From: Oscillospiraceae bacterium
GTDB taxonomy: Bacteria > Bacillota > Clostridia > Oscillospirales > Ruminococcaceae
Direction of reading: 5' to 3'
DNA length: 43,947 nucleotides
Assembly (NCBI GenBank): GCA_021199855.1
Contig: JAJQHD010000014.1
Coordinates: 1 to 43,947, forward strand
The position numbers and the translations under genes are program-made. The notes below the pieces were generated by a model. That model was not told the DNA's origin and ran no database searches. It worked only from the letters and a program-made list of their open reading frames with translations. This document shows positions 7,368-14,696 of this stretch, one piece after another. The first letter of the stretch is position 1; each line of letters begins with the position of its first letter.

Positions 7368-8987
7368 ATGAAGAATTTGAAGAGATTTATTTCAGCAATA
7401 CTTATTCTCACAATGGCATTGAGCTTCTGCGGGTGCGCAAGTAGCGGAACTGACGAGGTGTTCACTTCGGATGCCGCCATTACTACTGCTCCTGAAGTCA
7501 CAACTACCGTGGAAACCACCACCGAAGAGGTCACGACCACTACAGAAGCGACAACCGAAGCCACCACCGAGGCGACCACCGTTGCCACAACCGAGGCTAC
7601 AACCGCGATTGTCACAACAGAGGAAGTCACCACTGCGGCATTCACTGTTGAGAAAGCGAATCTTATGCTCTATGCCAGGTCGTCTGTCAATGTCCGCTCG
7701 GGTCCTTCGACAGACTACGACAGGATCGGGCATCTTGATCAGGGCGAAGAGGTTACCGTCACAGGAATTGCTTCAACCGGATGGTACCAGATTGACTACA
7801 GCGGAACTGTTGGTTACGTTTCAAACAACTACCTGCAGGAAGAGAAGCCGACTGTAACAACCACCATGACGACAACCGCCACAACAGCCGCCACCACTGC
7901 GGCTACCACCGCCGCAACCACCACTACCACATCAACCAAAGCTCACGTTGATGCTATCCTCGACATCGACCCGGACGACCTGATTGATGCCATGGGCGTC
8001 GGATGGAATTTAGGTAACTCGTTCGACTCACAGGGCTCATCCGAGACCTCTTGGGGCAATCCGAAAACGACAGAAGCTATGATCGACACTATCAATGATC
8101 TCGGCTTCATGACAATCAGGATTCCCGTTTCATGGAGCTACCACTGCGACAGCGATTACAATATCAACGAATCCTTCCTTGCAAGAGTTCAGGAGGTCGT
8201 CGACTGGGCTCTCGAGAACGATATGTATGTCATCATCAACTCCCACCACGACAACGACGCCTACTATCCATCCGCCGACAATCATGACGAAGCGGTTGAG
8301 TACATCACCAAAATCTGGACTCAGGTCGCCGAGTATTTCAAGGACTATGACGAGCACCTCATCTTTGAACCGATGAACGAGCCGAGACTTGCTGACACCA
8401 GCTATGAGTGGAGCTTTGACAGCTCATCCTCCACCTGCAAGGCGGCTTTGCAGACGGTTATGGACTGCAATCAGGCGTTTGTCAATGTCGTCAGAGCTTC
8501 AGGCGGAAACAACGCTTCAAGATATCTGATGGTTTCAACCTATGCTGCACAGACCAGCACTGCCTGCCTTTCTCTCTTCAGTATGCCGGAGGACACAGTT
8601 TCTGACAGACTCATTCTGACAGTTCACGTCTACGACCCATACAACCTCTGCCAGAACCCCGACATGTCCTACACAAGCTTCGACAGCTCTGCAAAGAGCG
8701 CCATCAACAGCGTCATCCGCGACCTCTACAACAACTTCGTCAGAAACGGCATCCCCGTCATCATCGGCGAATGTGGCTGTATCAACAAGAACAACAGTGA
8801 GGACAGATATGAATGGGCGAAATATCTCGTCTCGAAAGCCAAGAGCAACGGCATAATGTGCATTGCCTGGGACAACAACTACTGCGACGTCGGCAGTGAA
8901 ACCTTCGGCATCTTCAACCGCCGCACCCTCAAAGTCTACGACGACAGCCTTGAATACTATCAGGGTTGGATTGATGGATTGGGATAA
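7368..8987 (+). CDS. SH3b-GH5 endoglucanase lipoprotein
   Basis: This is a secreted cellulase (endo-beta-1,4-glucanase or related glucanase/xyloglucanase) of glycoside hydrolase family 5, anchored to the cell surface. The start is the ATG at 7368 with GGAGGT (7353-7358) upstream; the reading frame is open further back through the tRNA but without a start signal. Domains in order are a signal peptide with lipobox FCGC, a Thr/Glu-rich linker, an SH3b domain (about 101-157), a Thr/Ala-rich linker and a GH5 barrel (about 195-539). GVGWNLGNSFD and IRIPVSW mark the barrel start. The acid/base Glu is E338 in MNEP and the nucleophile is E468 in IIGECG. The N-terminal module matches that of the SGNH protein at 1481, suggesting both are displayed together to degrade acylated plant polysaccharide. 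Confidence 0.93.
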   Translation: MKNLKRFISAILILTMALSFCGCASSGTDEVFTSDAAITTAPEVTTTVETTTEEVTTTTEATTEATTEATTVATTEATTAIVTTEEVTTAAFTVEKANLMLYARSSVNVRSGPSTDYDRIGHLDQGEEVTVTGIASTGWYQIDYSGTVGYVSNNYLQEEKPTVTTTMTTTATTAATTAATTAATTTTTSTKAHVDAILDIDPDDLIDAMGVGWNLGNSFDSQGSSETSWGNPKTTEAMIDTINDLGFMTIRIPVSWSYHCDSDYNINESFLARVQEVVDWALENDMYVIINSHHDNDAYYPSADNHDEAVEYITKIWTQVAEYFKDYDEHLIFEPMNEPRLADTSYEWSFDSSSSTCKAALQTVMDCNQAFVNVVRASGGNNASRYLMVSTYAAQTSTACLSLFSMPEDTVSDRLILTVHVYDPYNLCQNPDMSYTSFDSSAKSAINSVIRDLYNNFVRNGIPVIIGECGCINKNNSEDRYEWAKYLVSKAKSNGIMCIAWDNNYCDVGSETFGIFNRRTLKVYDDSLEYYQGWIDGLG

Positions 8988-9011
8988 TCTACAACACGAA
9001 CACATAGCAAA

Positions 9012-9044
9012 ACCCACTCGGAGCAGTCCGGGTGGGTCTTTTTG
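9012..9044 (+). terminator. Terminator of the cellulase gene
   Basis: The stem ACCCACTCGG / CCGGGTGGGT (one mismatch) with loop AGCAGT is followed by CTTTTTG, 25 bp after the cellulase stop codon. Confidence 0.8.
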
Positions 9045-9071
9045 TGCTATGGGACGGCTTGGAAGCTTGGA

Positions 9072-9120
9072 TCAGTCTATCTCGACCTCAATGCTCACAT
9101 AGTTCTGCATACCGGCAGAA
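9072..9120 (-). pseudogene. Relic of an M56 peptidase gene 3' end
   Basis: The minus strand encodes AGMQNYVSIEVEID followed by TGA. This matches the last residues of the M56 peptidase at 11797 (AGMQNYESVTVEIK followed by TAA). At DNA level the shared core reads CATAGTTCTGCAT then CCGGCA on the plus strand in both places. The rest of that gene is absent. The relic abuts the stop codon of the lipoprotein gene at 9124, so the block 9124-11796 is flanked by two copies of the same gene tail in the same orientation. Confidence 0.75.
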
Positions 9121-9123
9121 AAA

Positions 9124-9972
9124 CTAATACATATTTGCAACATAACTATACCATTCGATATATCTCTCTTTGTCGGTGCAATCTCCTATTTGCAGGTCGT
9201 ATATAGATACTTCTGACTGAACATCAAAATATGTACTATCATCTGAAACCGCATATTTTCCATATTCCAAATCCACCGGGAAGTACATTCCTGCGTAAGA
9301 TGAGTCTACAGAATATGTCGAAAGAAACAGAACATATTCGCTTCCTATGCTCATGGGAATATATCCCTGACTTGTCCACAAGACAGAATTTGAATCGGTG
9401 AAATAGCATTCTTCTGTAACAACAAGCTCCTCGCTTAAATCAACCTCGCCTTTGTAAACCTCTGAAACCTGCACTGTCGTTTTCAGGTATCCGGTGATAA
9501 CACTCCCTGAGCTGTCTGTAATGAGAATATTTTCCTGCGCTATTGGAACTGCCTTGATTATGACATCACTGACGCTGTCAAGTTTGTCCGCAGATGTTGC
9601 CAATGCGTCCCTGTCCGTTCCAATCTGATATATAGCAAAAGAATACCCTTCTTCGACTTCATCCACAGTCTCATCAGTATCAATTACAGCATAAGATTCA
9701 GTTTCTTCAGAAACAGTCGGTTCAGCTGTCGACTCAGTAGTAGTCTCTGCCGCCGTTATGGCAGTTGAGGATACTTCGGAGATTTCTGCTTCTAAAATCT
9801 CTGTTGCCTTTGTAGCTACTGTTGTTATTTCCACACTATCTTCAGAAGCAGATATTGAAACAGAGCCATCCGAAATAACCGATTCATACACCTGCCGATC
9901 AGAACAGCCAACAATGCATACAACAGAAACCAATAAAACCAAGGTAACTACGCATTTTAATTTGGTAATCAT
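9124..9972 (-). CDS. Lipoprotein, paralogue of the neighbouring anchored protein
   Basis: The function is unknown. The start is placed at the ATG at 9972 (282 residues), because the longer frame runs into the preceding gene and the lipoprotein signal MITKLKCVVTLVLLV begins here; GGGGCGA upstream is a weak ribosome-binding site. The lipobox is VGC, followed by a Ser/Thr/Glu-rich spacer of about 90 residues. The C-terminal 160 residues match the product of the gene at 9992 (shared motifs ITGY, VYKG, VTEEC, SAYS/STYS, AGMYFPVDLE), so the two genes are a tandem duplication. It is the last gene of the operon starting at the BlaI-like repressor and ends with TAG, one of only two genes here to do so. 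The gene is visibly AT-rich compared with the flanking cellulase. A sensor or inhibitor role toward the secreted protease is only a guess. Confidence 0.7.
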   Translation of the reverse strand: MITKLKCVVTLVLLVSVVCIVGCSDRQVYESVISDGSVSISASEDSVEITTVATKATEILEAEISEVSSTAITAAETTTESTAEPTVSEETESYAVIDTDETVDEVEEGYSFAIYQIGTDRDALATSADKLDSVSDVIIKAVPIAQENILITDSSGSVITGYLKTTVQVSEVYKGEVDLSEELVVTEECYFTDSNSVLWTSQGYIPMSIGSEYVLFLSTYSVDSSYAGMYFPVDLEYGKYAVSDDSTYFDVQSEVSIYDLQIGDCTDKERYIEWYSYVANMY

Positions 9973-9991
9973 CTGAATCGCCCCATATAAG

Positions 9992-10663
9992 TTATTTGAC
10001 TGTTGTAGAGATGTTATCATCTACATCTACAATTTTTTCGGCCTGCTTTAGCCCATTGATCATATCTATTGCACACTGATACCATATCATATACTCATCC
10101 TTATTAGTCTCAGTACCAATTTGTAAATCCGACCTTTTCGATACAGTTGCCATTTCGCTGGAATCAGATTTCTTTACCACATATTTCCCATGCTCCAAAT
10201 CTACAGGAAAATACATTCCTGCATATAGAGATTCATCAGAATACGCTGATAAGAAAAGTATATATTCTGTATCCTTCTCCATCGGTAAGTACCCTTGCTG
10301 CGTCCATAACGTATCATCAACGTAAAAACACTCTTCTGTGATTACTATATCTTCTCCAGATATATCACCCTTGTAAACCTCTAATACTTCCAATTTCGAC
10401 TTTTGATATCCTGTAATAATATTTCCGTCCATTGGGTCTGTGATTAGTATATTTTCGGAATCTTTCAGCTTGGCTAAAACGATTACATCGCTCACATCCG
10501 CTAAATCATCCGGTGTTTCAGCAAGTATATTTCTATCTGCCTGTATCAAAGAAATCTCATTGTCCAAATTGTTACTATAAATGAATAATACAATAAGTAC
10601 CATGAGAACTATGGTTACTAAAGAAGCCACAATAGGAATGTAACTTTTTCTTTGTGCTTTCAT
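9992..10663 (-). CDS. Membrane-anchored protein of unknown function, paralogue of 9124 gene
   Basis: The start is placed at the ATG at 10663, two bases after the protease stop codon, with GGGGGT about 8 bp before it; a longer frame starting at 10678 overlaps the protease gene. A short Lys/Arg-rich N-terminus (MKAQRKSYIP) precedes one transmembrane segment of about 20 residues (IVASLVTIVLMVLIVLFIY), so the rest is likely outside the cell. The extracellular part shares ITGYQKS, VYKGDISG, VTEECF and AGMYFPVDLEHGKY with the lipoprotein encoded next. No known domain is recognised. Its position inside a BlaI/M56-headed operon together with a secreted zinc protease suggests a common response, but the role is unknown. 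Confidence 0.7.
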   Translation of the reverse strand: MKAQRKSYIPIVASLVTIVLMVLIVLFIYSNNLDNEISLIQADRNILAETPDDLADVSDVIVLAKLKDSENILITDPMDGNIITGYQKSKLEVLEVYKGDISGEDIVITEECFYVDDTLWTQQGYLPMEKDTEYILFLSAYSDESLYAGMYFPVDLEHGKYVVKKSDSSEMATVSKRSDLQIGTETNKDEYMIWYQCAIDMINGLKQAEKIVDVDDNISTTVK

Positions 10664-10665
10664 TT

Positions 10666-11292
10666 TCAATACCCCCATTTTGCAATCAGATTATTTATAT
10701 CATGTTGTTGAATCGTACTTGTTGCATATCCAGATGAATTTTGTTGCATAACACATTGACTTGTACAATCCACAAGTATTGGATGCTTGAGTGCCAAAGC
10801 ATGACCGATTTCGTGTGTCAAAGTTTTTGCTCTCCACTCATCTGTTGTATTCATCAAACTAGGATCCAAATATATGCGAACCTGGCTTACAATTGCCCCG
10901 GTAGAAGAAATACTAACTCGTGAATACCCACTAGATGTTTCAGTATAAAGTAATGTTTGACCGATAATTGTCCCCGTTAGATCTGCCTCGTACACATTAA
11001 TGTCACTTCGTGCGAAAGTTTCATCATCATCGTCGTCGTAGAAATTTATCGAAGTAATGATTACTGATGATATATAATTCCATGCAAACATTGCATTTAC
11101 CGTTGTTACATCACAGTAATTCGACGTATAGACTGACGCCGAAAGATTCGACATATCAATTCCATCCATCCACGTCCAACTGTAGTATGCATTTGTACAT
11201 GCATTAACCTGTATTAAAAATACATTGGTTACCGCTAGAAAAAAGCATACTAGTATCGAAACATACTGAAAAATTGCAGTTTTAATTTTCAT
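10666..11292 (-). CDS. Secreted matrixin-like zinc metalloprotease
   Basis: The 208-residue protein has a signal peptide (hydrophobic segment about residues 8-28) and a C-terminal zinc-protease motif HEIGHALALKH, which fits HExxHxxxxxH, the metzincin/matrixin (M10-like) signature. A Met-turn candidate, CVMQ, follows about 10 residues later. It is short for the family and carries no obvious propeptide Cys switch or C-terminal binding domain. The N-terminal half has a DDDDDETFARSDI segment of unknown role. AAAGGAAA precedes the ATG at 11292. It lies in the BlaI/M56 operon, between a small secreted protein and two anchored paralogues. The zinc motif is clear; the target is unknown. Confidence 0.8.
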   Translation of the reverse strand: MKIKTAIFQYVSILVCFFLAVTNVFLIQVNACTNAYYSWTWMDGIDMSNLSASVYTSNYCDVTTVNAMFAWNYISSVIITSINFYDDDDDETFARSDINVYEADLTGTIIGQTLLYTETSSGYSRVSISSTGAIVSQVRIYLDPSLMNTTDEWRAKTLTHEIGHALALKHPILVDCTSQCVMQQNSSGYATSTIQQHDINNLIAKWGY

Positions 11293-11334
11293 ATCAAGTT
11301 TCCTTTCTGCATATAAATTTTTTGCGATTGACTA

Positions 11335-11784
11335 TTAGTAAGAAATAGTAGTTGACGTAAACGTCAATGTTTTTGCGGTTTTATTGGAGATAAAGAACTT
11401 ATAATCTCCTTCTTCTGCAATGTTCATCGTACAGGTATATGTGTATTTTCCAAATATCGAACCTGATGAAGACCAATTACATACTGTATACACTCCGTTG
11501 CAATAATACCCCATTTCAATATTATTTTCGTTTGAAGATAATTTTGTCTTCAATACAATAGCGTTCCCAGAATTGATATGATAATATCCACTAGTTGAAG
11601 TATTTGATCCAAGAATCCAAGTATAACCACTTTCGAGACTATAACTACCATAGGTATAGTCAGTACTTCTCAAGGGATTATATGATTCCACTACTTTGGC
11701 CACTTCGCCACCTGCATAGACGCCTATTGCTATAATCAGACAAAGAACTAACGCAAACAGAACACTCGCTACTTTCTTTAACAT
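11335..11784 (-). CDS. Small secreted protein of unknown function
   Basis: The 149-residue product begins with a signal peptide or N-terminal anchor (MLKKVASVLFALVLCLIIAI, probable cleavage after VYA). The mature part is rich in Ser, Thr and Tyr and looks like a beta-strand-rich fold; two Cys pairs may exist (YYCNG, TVCNW, YTCTM). TAAAGGAG stands 8-9 bp before the ATG. The gene lies between the M56 peptidase (stop at 11797, 12 bp away) and the secreted zinc protease, so it is probably co-transcribed with both. No family is recognised. It could be a substrate, inhibitor or partner of the protease; none of these can be shown from sequence. Confidence 0.65.
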   Translation of the reverse strand: MLKKVASVLFALVLCLIIAIGVYAGGEVAKVVESYNPLRSTDYTYGSYSLESGYTWILGSNTSTSGYYHINSGNAIVLKTKLSSNENNIEMGYYCNGVYTVCNWSSSGSIFGKYTYTCTMNIAEEGDYKFFISNKTAKTLTFTSTTISY

Positions 11785-11796
11785 AATAATTCTCCT

Positions 11797-13380
11797 TTAC
11801 TTGATCTCCACAGTTACACTCTCATAGTTCTGCATTCCGGCACAGTAGTTGATGAGATATAATTGATACTCTCCATCTTTTTCTGTCGTAAATGGAACTT
11901 CAAGACCGTCTTCTGGGATATAACCGTGATAAACCTCAACAAGTTTTTCATCGAGGACATAACCAACTTCCACATGTTCACCTTTGCCATCTGTGTTTGA
12001 GTAGGCTGGCGAATAGTCAGGCATTATGGTGAGATTTACCTCATCTCCAGGCGAAAGACTTATTGCATTGCCATCAGTTCCACTAATAACTATTATCTCG
12101 CCATTTGAATAGGCTATTTTATTAATCTCAAGACTTCCATCCTTGCTATTAGTAAGGCTTAAAAGATAGACATATTTCGTCGGGGCATTGGTATAGTCGG
12201 ATTCGATGGTTTCCTCATCAATCTTTTCTCCGACATCCGAGAGCTTCGAGAAGCCCTTTACCGGGTCCTGCTCGATGCCATAGGTCTCGATAGTCTTGCT
12301 CTCGTCGATTTCTATAGTTCTGGTTACCGGCTCCGCCTTGACGAGCTCGATTTCTTCATTCGGAACTATGGTCATATAGCTTGCGGCTATATCTTTTGTC
12401 TCCTCCGGCATTGCGGCGGCACAGATGCCGATGCTGAGACCGACCACTGCAACTACAACCACCGCCAGAGTTGCCAGAGCAATCTTTTCCTTTCTTGTTG
12501 TTTTACTCCTGTTTTCGTTCATGATAACCTCCAATCTTGCGGCGAGATTGCTTGCGGCATGGCTCAATTCGGAGCAGAAAACACTTCCTGTTCCGGCTAA
12601 AGCAAACTTCAGAAGCAACCCGCCATATGCCTTTCTCTGTGTATGGTCTAAATCTGACGACAGAATCTCGTCAACCGTCAATTCCGACAACTCCGAGAGC
12701 TTTTTTGCAAACACGTAAAACGCCGGGTTGAACCAGTTTACGCACTTCAGGAGCTCCATCCAGAACTTCTTCTGGATGTCGTGGCGTTTATGGTGAATCA
12801 GCTCGTGCTTTATTGCCAATTCAAGCTCCGCTTCATCCATCGGCTTGTCGGGGAGAATTATCTTCGCACGGAAGAAGCCCATTAAGAATGGCGAAGTTGC
12901 CTTCGGGCTTGTGAACACCGTAACTGGCGCATCATAATCGCATTTCGCGAGGCTCTTTTTGAGATTATGTACAAAGCGGAGGTAAGACACTATCTTATAA
13001 AGAGCCGTCTCTGCGACTCCGACAAGCCATGTCAAGGTGAAAATGCCGAAGACAATTCCGAAATCGATTCCGTAACTGACCGTGACGCCGACTGTGTTGT
13101 CGACCGCCGTCGATACTTCGGCAACAGTTACCGGAACTGTGAAACCGTCAATGACTGTGCTGGTGGAGATTCCGGTTGCCACTTCATGGGTCGGAACCAT
13201 CGAAAACATGATTGCAAGCAAAAGCATTGCCGGTTGAAGGGCAAGAGTCAGGTCTGCGGCGGTTGTTCTCTTTTTGGGAGAAAGATTCTTCCCCAGGTGC
13301 AAGTCATAAGTGCAGAGAAGAAGCATTATAAATCCTGTGAACAGGGATGATATGAGAACAAGCGTAAATACTTCTCGCAT
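11797..13380 (-). CDS. M56 family membrane metallopeptidase (BlaR1/MecR1-like)
   Basis: This is an integral membrane zinc peptidase related to BlaR1/MecR1, which senses an external signal and leads to cleavage of its partner repressor. The start is set at the ATG at 13380, with GAGAGGTGA just upstream, five bases after the repressor stop codon. Membrane segments lie at about 4-23, 47-63, 105-128 and 305-327. The catalytic motif HELIHHKRHD has zinc His at 192 and 196 and Glu at 193. The C-terminal 200 residues lie outside the cell and show no penicillin-binding motifs (no SxxK plus KTG pattern), so the sensed ligand is probably not a beta-lactam. The last residues are duplicated as a relic at 9072-9120. 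Confidence 0.9.
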   Translation of the reverse strand: MREVFTLVLISSLFTGFIMLLLCTYDLHLGKNLSPKKRTTAADLTLALQPAMLLLAIMFSMVPTHEVATGISTSTVIDGFTVPVTVAEVSTAVDNTVGVTVSYGIDFGIVFGIFTLTWLVGVAETALYKIVSYLRFVHNLKKSLAKCDYDAPVTVFTSPKATSPFLMGFFRAKIILPDKPMDEAELELAIKHELIHHKRHDIQKKFWMELLKCVNWFNPAFYVFAKKLSELSELTVDEILSSDLDHTQRKAYGGLLLKFALAGTGSVFCSELSHAASNLAARLEVIMNENRSKTTRKEKIALATLAVVVVAVVGLSIGICAAAMPEETKDIAASYMTIVPNEEIELVKAEPVTRTIEIDESKTIETYGIEQDPVKGFSKLSDVGEKIDEETIESDYTNAPTKYVYLLSLTNSKDGSLEINKIAYSNGEIIVISGTDGNAISLSPGDEVNLTIMPDYSPAYSNTDGKGEHVEVGYVLDEKLVEVYHGYIPEDGLEVPFTTEKDGEYQLYLINYCAGMQNYESVTVEIK

Positions 13381-13385
13381 GTCCG

Positions 13386-13769
13386 TCACCTCTCGCTGAA
13401 CCACTGCTTGAGCTCGGCTAATTCCTCGTCACTGACTGTTCCGCTGTCGACTAGGGCGGCAATCAGGCGCTTTGCGGAGCCGCCGTAGTTCTTCTCGACA
13501 AACTCGCTTGCCTCCTGACTCTCGAATTCGGTTCTGGAAATCAGGGTTGAGTAGACATTTGCGTTGCCATGCTTGCGGGATTCGAGATAGCCCTTTGCGA
13601 CAAGTCTTGTAAGAAAGGTGTTGAGCGTCTGCGGCTTCCAACCTTTAGAGTCCTCGAACTCGGAAAGAAGCTGTGAAACCGTCACCGGCTCCCCCATCTC
13701 CCACATTACCTGCATTATTTCTCTTTCGGCTTCGGAAAGCCCGTGTGTGATTCTGTCGTCAGTTTTCAT
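13386..13769 (-). CDS. BlaI/MecI-family transcriptional repressor
   Basis: The product is a small winged-helix repressor (127 residues) of the BlaI/MecI/CopY family, which binds TACTACA-type palindromes as a dimer. The start is the ATG at 13769, 10 bp after GAGAGGT. LSEAEREIMQVMWEMG at the N-terminus and PQTLNTFLTRLVAKGYL as recognition region are typical, and RTEFESQEASEFVEKNYGGS is the usual dimerisation helix containing the cleavage region. It is followed after 5 bp by the M56 peptidase that probably inactivates it. Two perfect operator palindromes overlap its promoter, so the operon is autorepressed. Confidence 0.93.
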   Translation of the reverse strand: MKTDDRITHGLSEAEREIMQVMWEMGEPVTVSQLLSEFEDSKGWKPQTLNTFLTRLVAKGYLESRKHGNANVYSTLISRTEFESQEASEFVEKNYGGSAKRLIAALVDSGTVSDEELAELKQWFSER

Positions 13770-13792
13770 TTGAGTGTGCACCTCTCTGAAAT

Positions 13793-13845
13793 ATTACTAC
13801 AGTTTGTAGTAATTACAGTATACTACATCTTGTAGTAGATGTCAA
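13793..13845 (-). promoter_or_regulatory. BlaI-type operator pair and promoter
   Basis: On the minus strand the promoter is TTGACA (13845-13840), 17 bp, TATACT (13822-13817). Two perfect palindromes overlap it: ATTACTACAgttTGTAGTAAT (13793-13813) at the start site and TACTACAtctTGTAGTA (13821-13837) inside the spacer. Their centres are 26 bp apart. Both match the known BlaI/MecI half-site TACTACA. Binding there would block transcription of the whole operon. Confidence 0.92.
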
Positions 13846-13861
13846 GAGGAAATTTTCGGGT

Positions 13862-13902
13862 TTCTAAAAAAATAATTCCCCTGCTTTCGCAGAGGAATTA
13901 TA
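13862..13902 (-). terminator. Terminator for the antisense RNA of peptide unit 1
   Basis: On the minus strand the hairpin TAATTCC-TCTGC-gaaa-GCAG-GGGAATTA is followed by TTTTTTT. It faces transcripts coming from the antisense promoter at 14215-14243 and sits just before the sense promoter of the peptide gene. Confidence 0.7.
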
Positions 13903-13931
13903 TTGACAAAAATTAAGTTATAGTGTACAAT
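13903..13931 (+). promoter_or_regulatory. Sense promoter of peptide unit 1
   Basis: TTGACA (13903-13908) and TACAAT (13926-13931) are 17 bp apart. Transcription would start near 13938, just before GACAGAAGAG. Confidence 0.8.
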
Positions 13932-13991
13932 TATGTCGACAGAAGAGTGAAAAGCGGTTCAGCCTTTACTTCGGTGAAGGAGGTGACTGCC

Positions 13992-14096
13992 ATGACGACT
14001 TTTGAAGTGATTTCCATCGTGATTTCACTGATGAATCTGATTGCGGTCATTGTTCTTGGAGTTCTCGGTCTTACGACTGGGAGCAAAAAGAAATAA
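13992..14096 (+). CDS. Small hydrophobic peptide, holin-like toxin type (type I TA candidate)
   Basis: A 34-residue peptide starts at the ATG at 13992 with a strong ribosome-binding site GAAGGAGGTGA 5 bp upstream. It has an MTTFEVISI start, one hydrophobic segment (about residues 7-27) and a basic tail GSKKK. This plan (short polar start, one membrane helix, Lys-rich end) is that of the Firmicutes holin-like or TxpA/BsrG-type toxins, which damage the membrane when their antisense RNA fails. A converging consensus promoter downstream (14215-14243) and a second diverged copy of the whole unit at 14285-14686 support a type I toxin-antitoxin reading. The exact family cannot be proven from so short a peptide. 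Confidence 0.75.
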   Translation: MTTFEVISIVISLMNLIAVIVLGVLGLTTGSKKK

Positions 14097-14214
14097 CCGC
14101 CCGGTACTGAATACTTAAAGGGGACGGTCAATTTCCAAAATTAGTGTTACTCCTCAGTAACACATATGAGGTTGAACCTGAACTGAGTGGCTTCAGTTCC
14201 GCTCTTCTGTCACC

Positions 14215-14243
14215 ATTATAACTCATTCGAGCCGCTTTGTCAA
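14215..14243 (-). promoter_or_regulatory. Antisense promoter of peptide unit 1
   Basis: On the minus strand a perfect TTGACA (14243-14238) and a perfect TATAAT (14220-14215) are 17 bp apart. It is stronger by consensus than the sense promoter it faces, as expected for an antitoxin RNA. Confidence 0.85.
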
Positions 14244-14284
14244 CGACTTTTTCTTCTCTGAGCAGAAAAATATAGAGAGTTACA

Positions 14285-14313
14285 TTGACAAAAATGAAGT
14301 TTTCGTGTACAAT
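14285..14313 (+). promoter_or_regulatory. Sense promoter of peptide unit 2
   Basis: TTGACA (14285-14290), 17 bp, TACAAT (14308-14313). The following bases ATGTCGACAGAAGAGTGA are the same as in unit 1. The leader contains a perfect hairpin GTTTGTAAG / CTTACAAAC at 14333-14355. Confidence 0.8.
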
Positions 14314-14445
14314 TATGTCGACAGAAGAGTGAGTTTGTAAGCTCCGCTTACAAACAAAAAGGTCGATCTTCTCCTGTGGAGCAGGCAACTGCTCCGGCAG
14401 TTTCTGCTCCGCAGAGACTACATAAAAGAAGGGAGGTCGATAAAC

Positions 14446-14541
14446 ATAACAATCTCTGAAGTCTTGTTACTTCTCAATTTAGTGTTTACAGTTGTTTTCA
14501 AGTTGTTTGACCTCTGGTCGGATAACCATAAAAGAAAATAA
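14446..14541 (+). CDS. Second small hydrophobic peptide, ATA in place of the start codon
   Basis: The frame encodes 31 residues, ITISEVLLLLNLVFTVVFKL then a polar tail ending in HKRK. It aligns with the unit 1 peptide (xTxxEV, then a membrane helix, then a basic end), and GGGAGGT lies 8 bp before the expected start. The codon at the start position is ATA rather than ATG, and no other start codon lies in a sensible place. The peptide may be silenced by this change, or translated weakly from ATA. The shared tail AACCGCCC and the downstream ACGGTCAATTTCC are retained in both units. Confidence 0.55.
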   Translation: MTISEVLLLLNLVFTVVFKLFDLWSDNHKRK

Positions 14542-14657
14542 CCGCCCTGAATTAGCGTAAAAAGGAACGGTCAATTTCCAATCATTGTGCAGGATTCACA
14601 TCCGCACTTTTAAGATTGACTCGGAACTGTTTGCAGCGGTTCCGCTCTTCTGTCTCT

Positions 14658-14686
14658 ATTATAATCTAATTATATCGCTTTGTCAA
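14658..14686 (-). promoter_or_regulatory. Antisense promoter of peptide unit 2
   Basis: On the minus strand TTGACA (14686-14681), 17 bp, TATAAT (14663-14658), both perfect. The predicted RNA starts near 14651 with GACAGAAGAGCGGAAC, the same as in unit 1, and runs back over the second peptide frame. Confidence 0.85.
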
Positions 14687-14696
14687 CAACTTTTTT

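Larger units (their letters stand above)
13862..14208 (-). ncRNA. Putative antisense antitoxin RNA of peptide unit 1
   Basis: A transcript from the promoter at 14215-14243 would begin near 14208 with GACAGAAGAGCGG and run leftwards over the 3' UTR and the whole peptide gene to the terminator at 13862-13902. An earlier stop at the hairpin GTGTTACT-gagg-AGTAACAC (14142-14161) followed by TAATTTT would give a short RNA of about 75 nt that pairs only with the 3' UTR. Its existence is inferred from promoter and terminator signals. Confidence 0.6.

Noticed and set aside
11797-13380. Calling the M56 gene a beta-lactam sensor (blaR1 or mecR1)
   Set aside because: The external C-terminal part lacks penicillin-binding motifs and no beta-lactamase or PBP gene follows, so only the family name is justified.
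14128-14388. Minus-strand frame of 86 codons over the peptide units
   Set aside because: It covers the antisense promoter and leader hairpin of the peptide units and has no ribosome-binding site.
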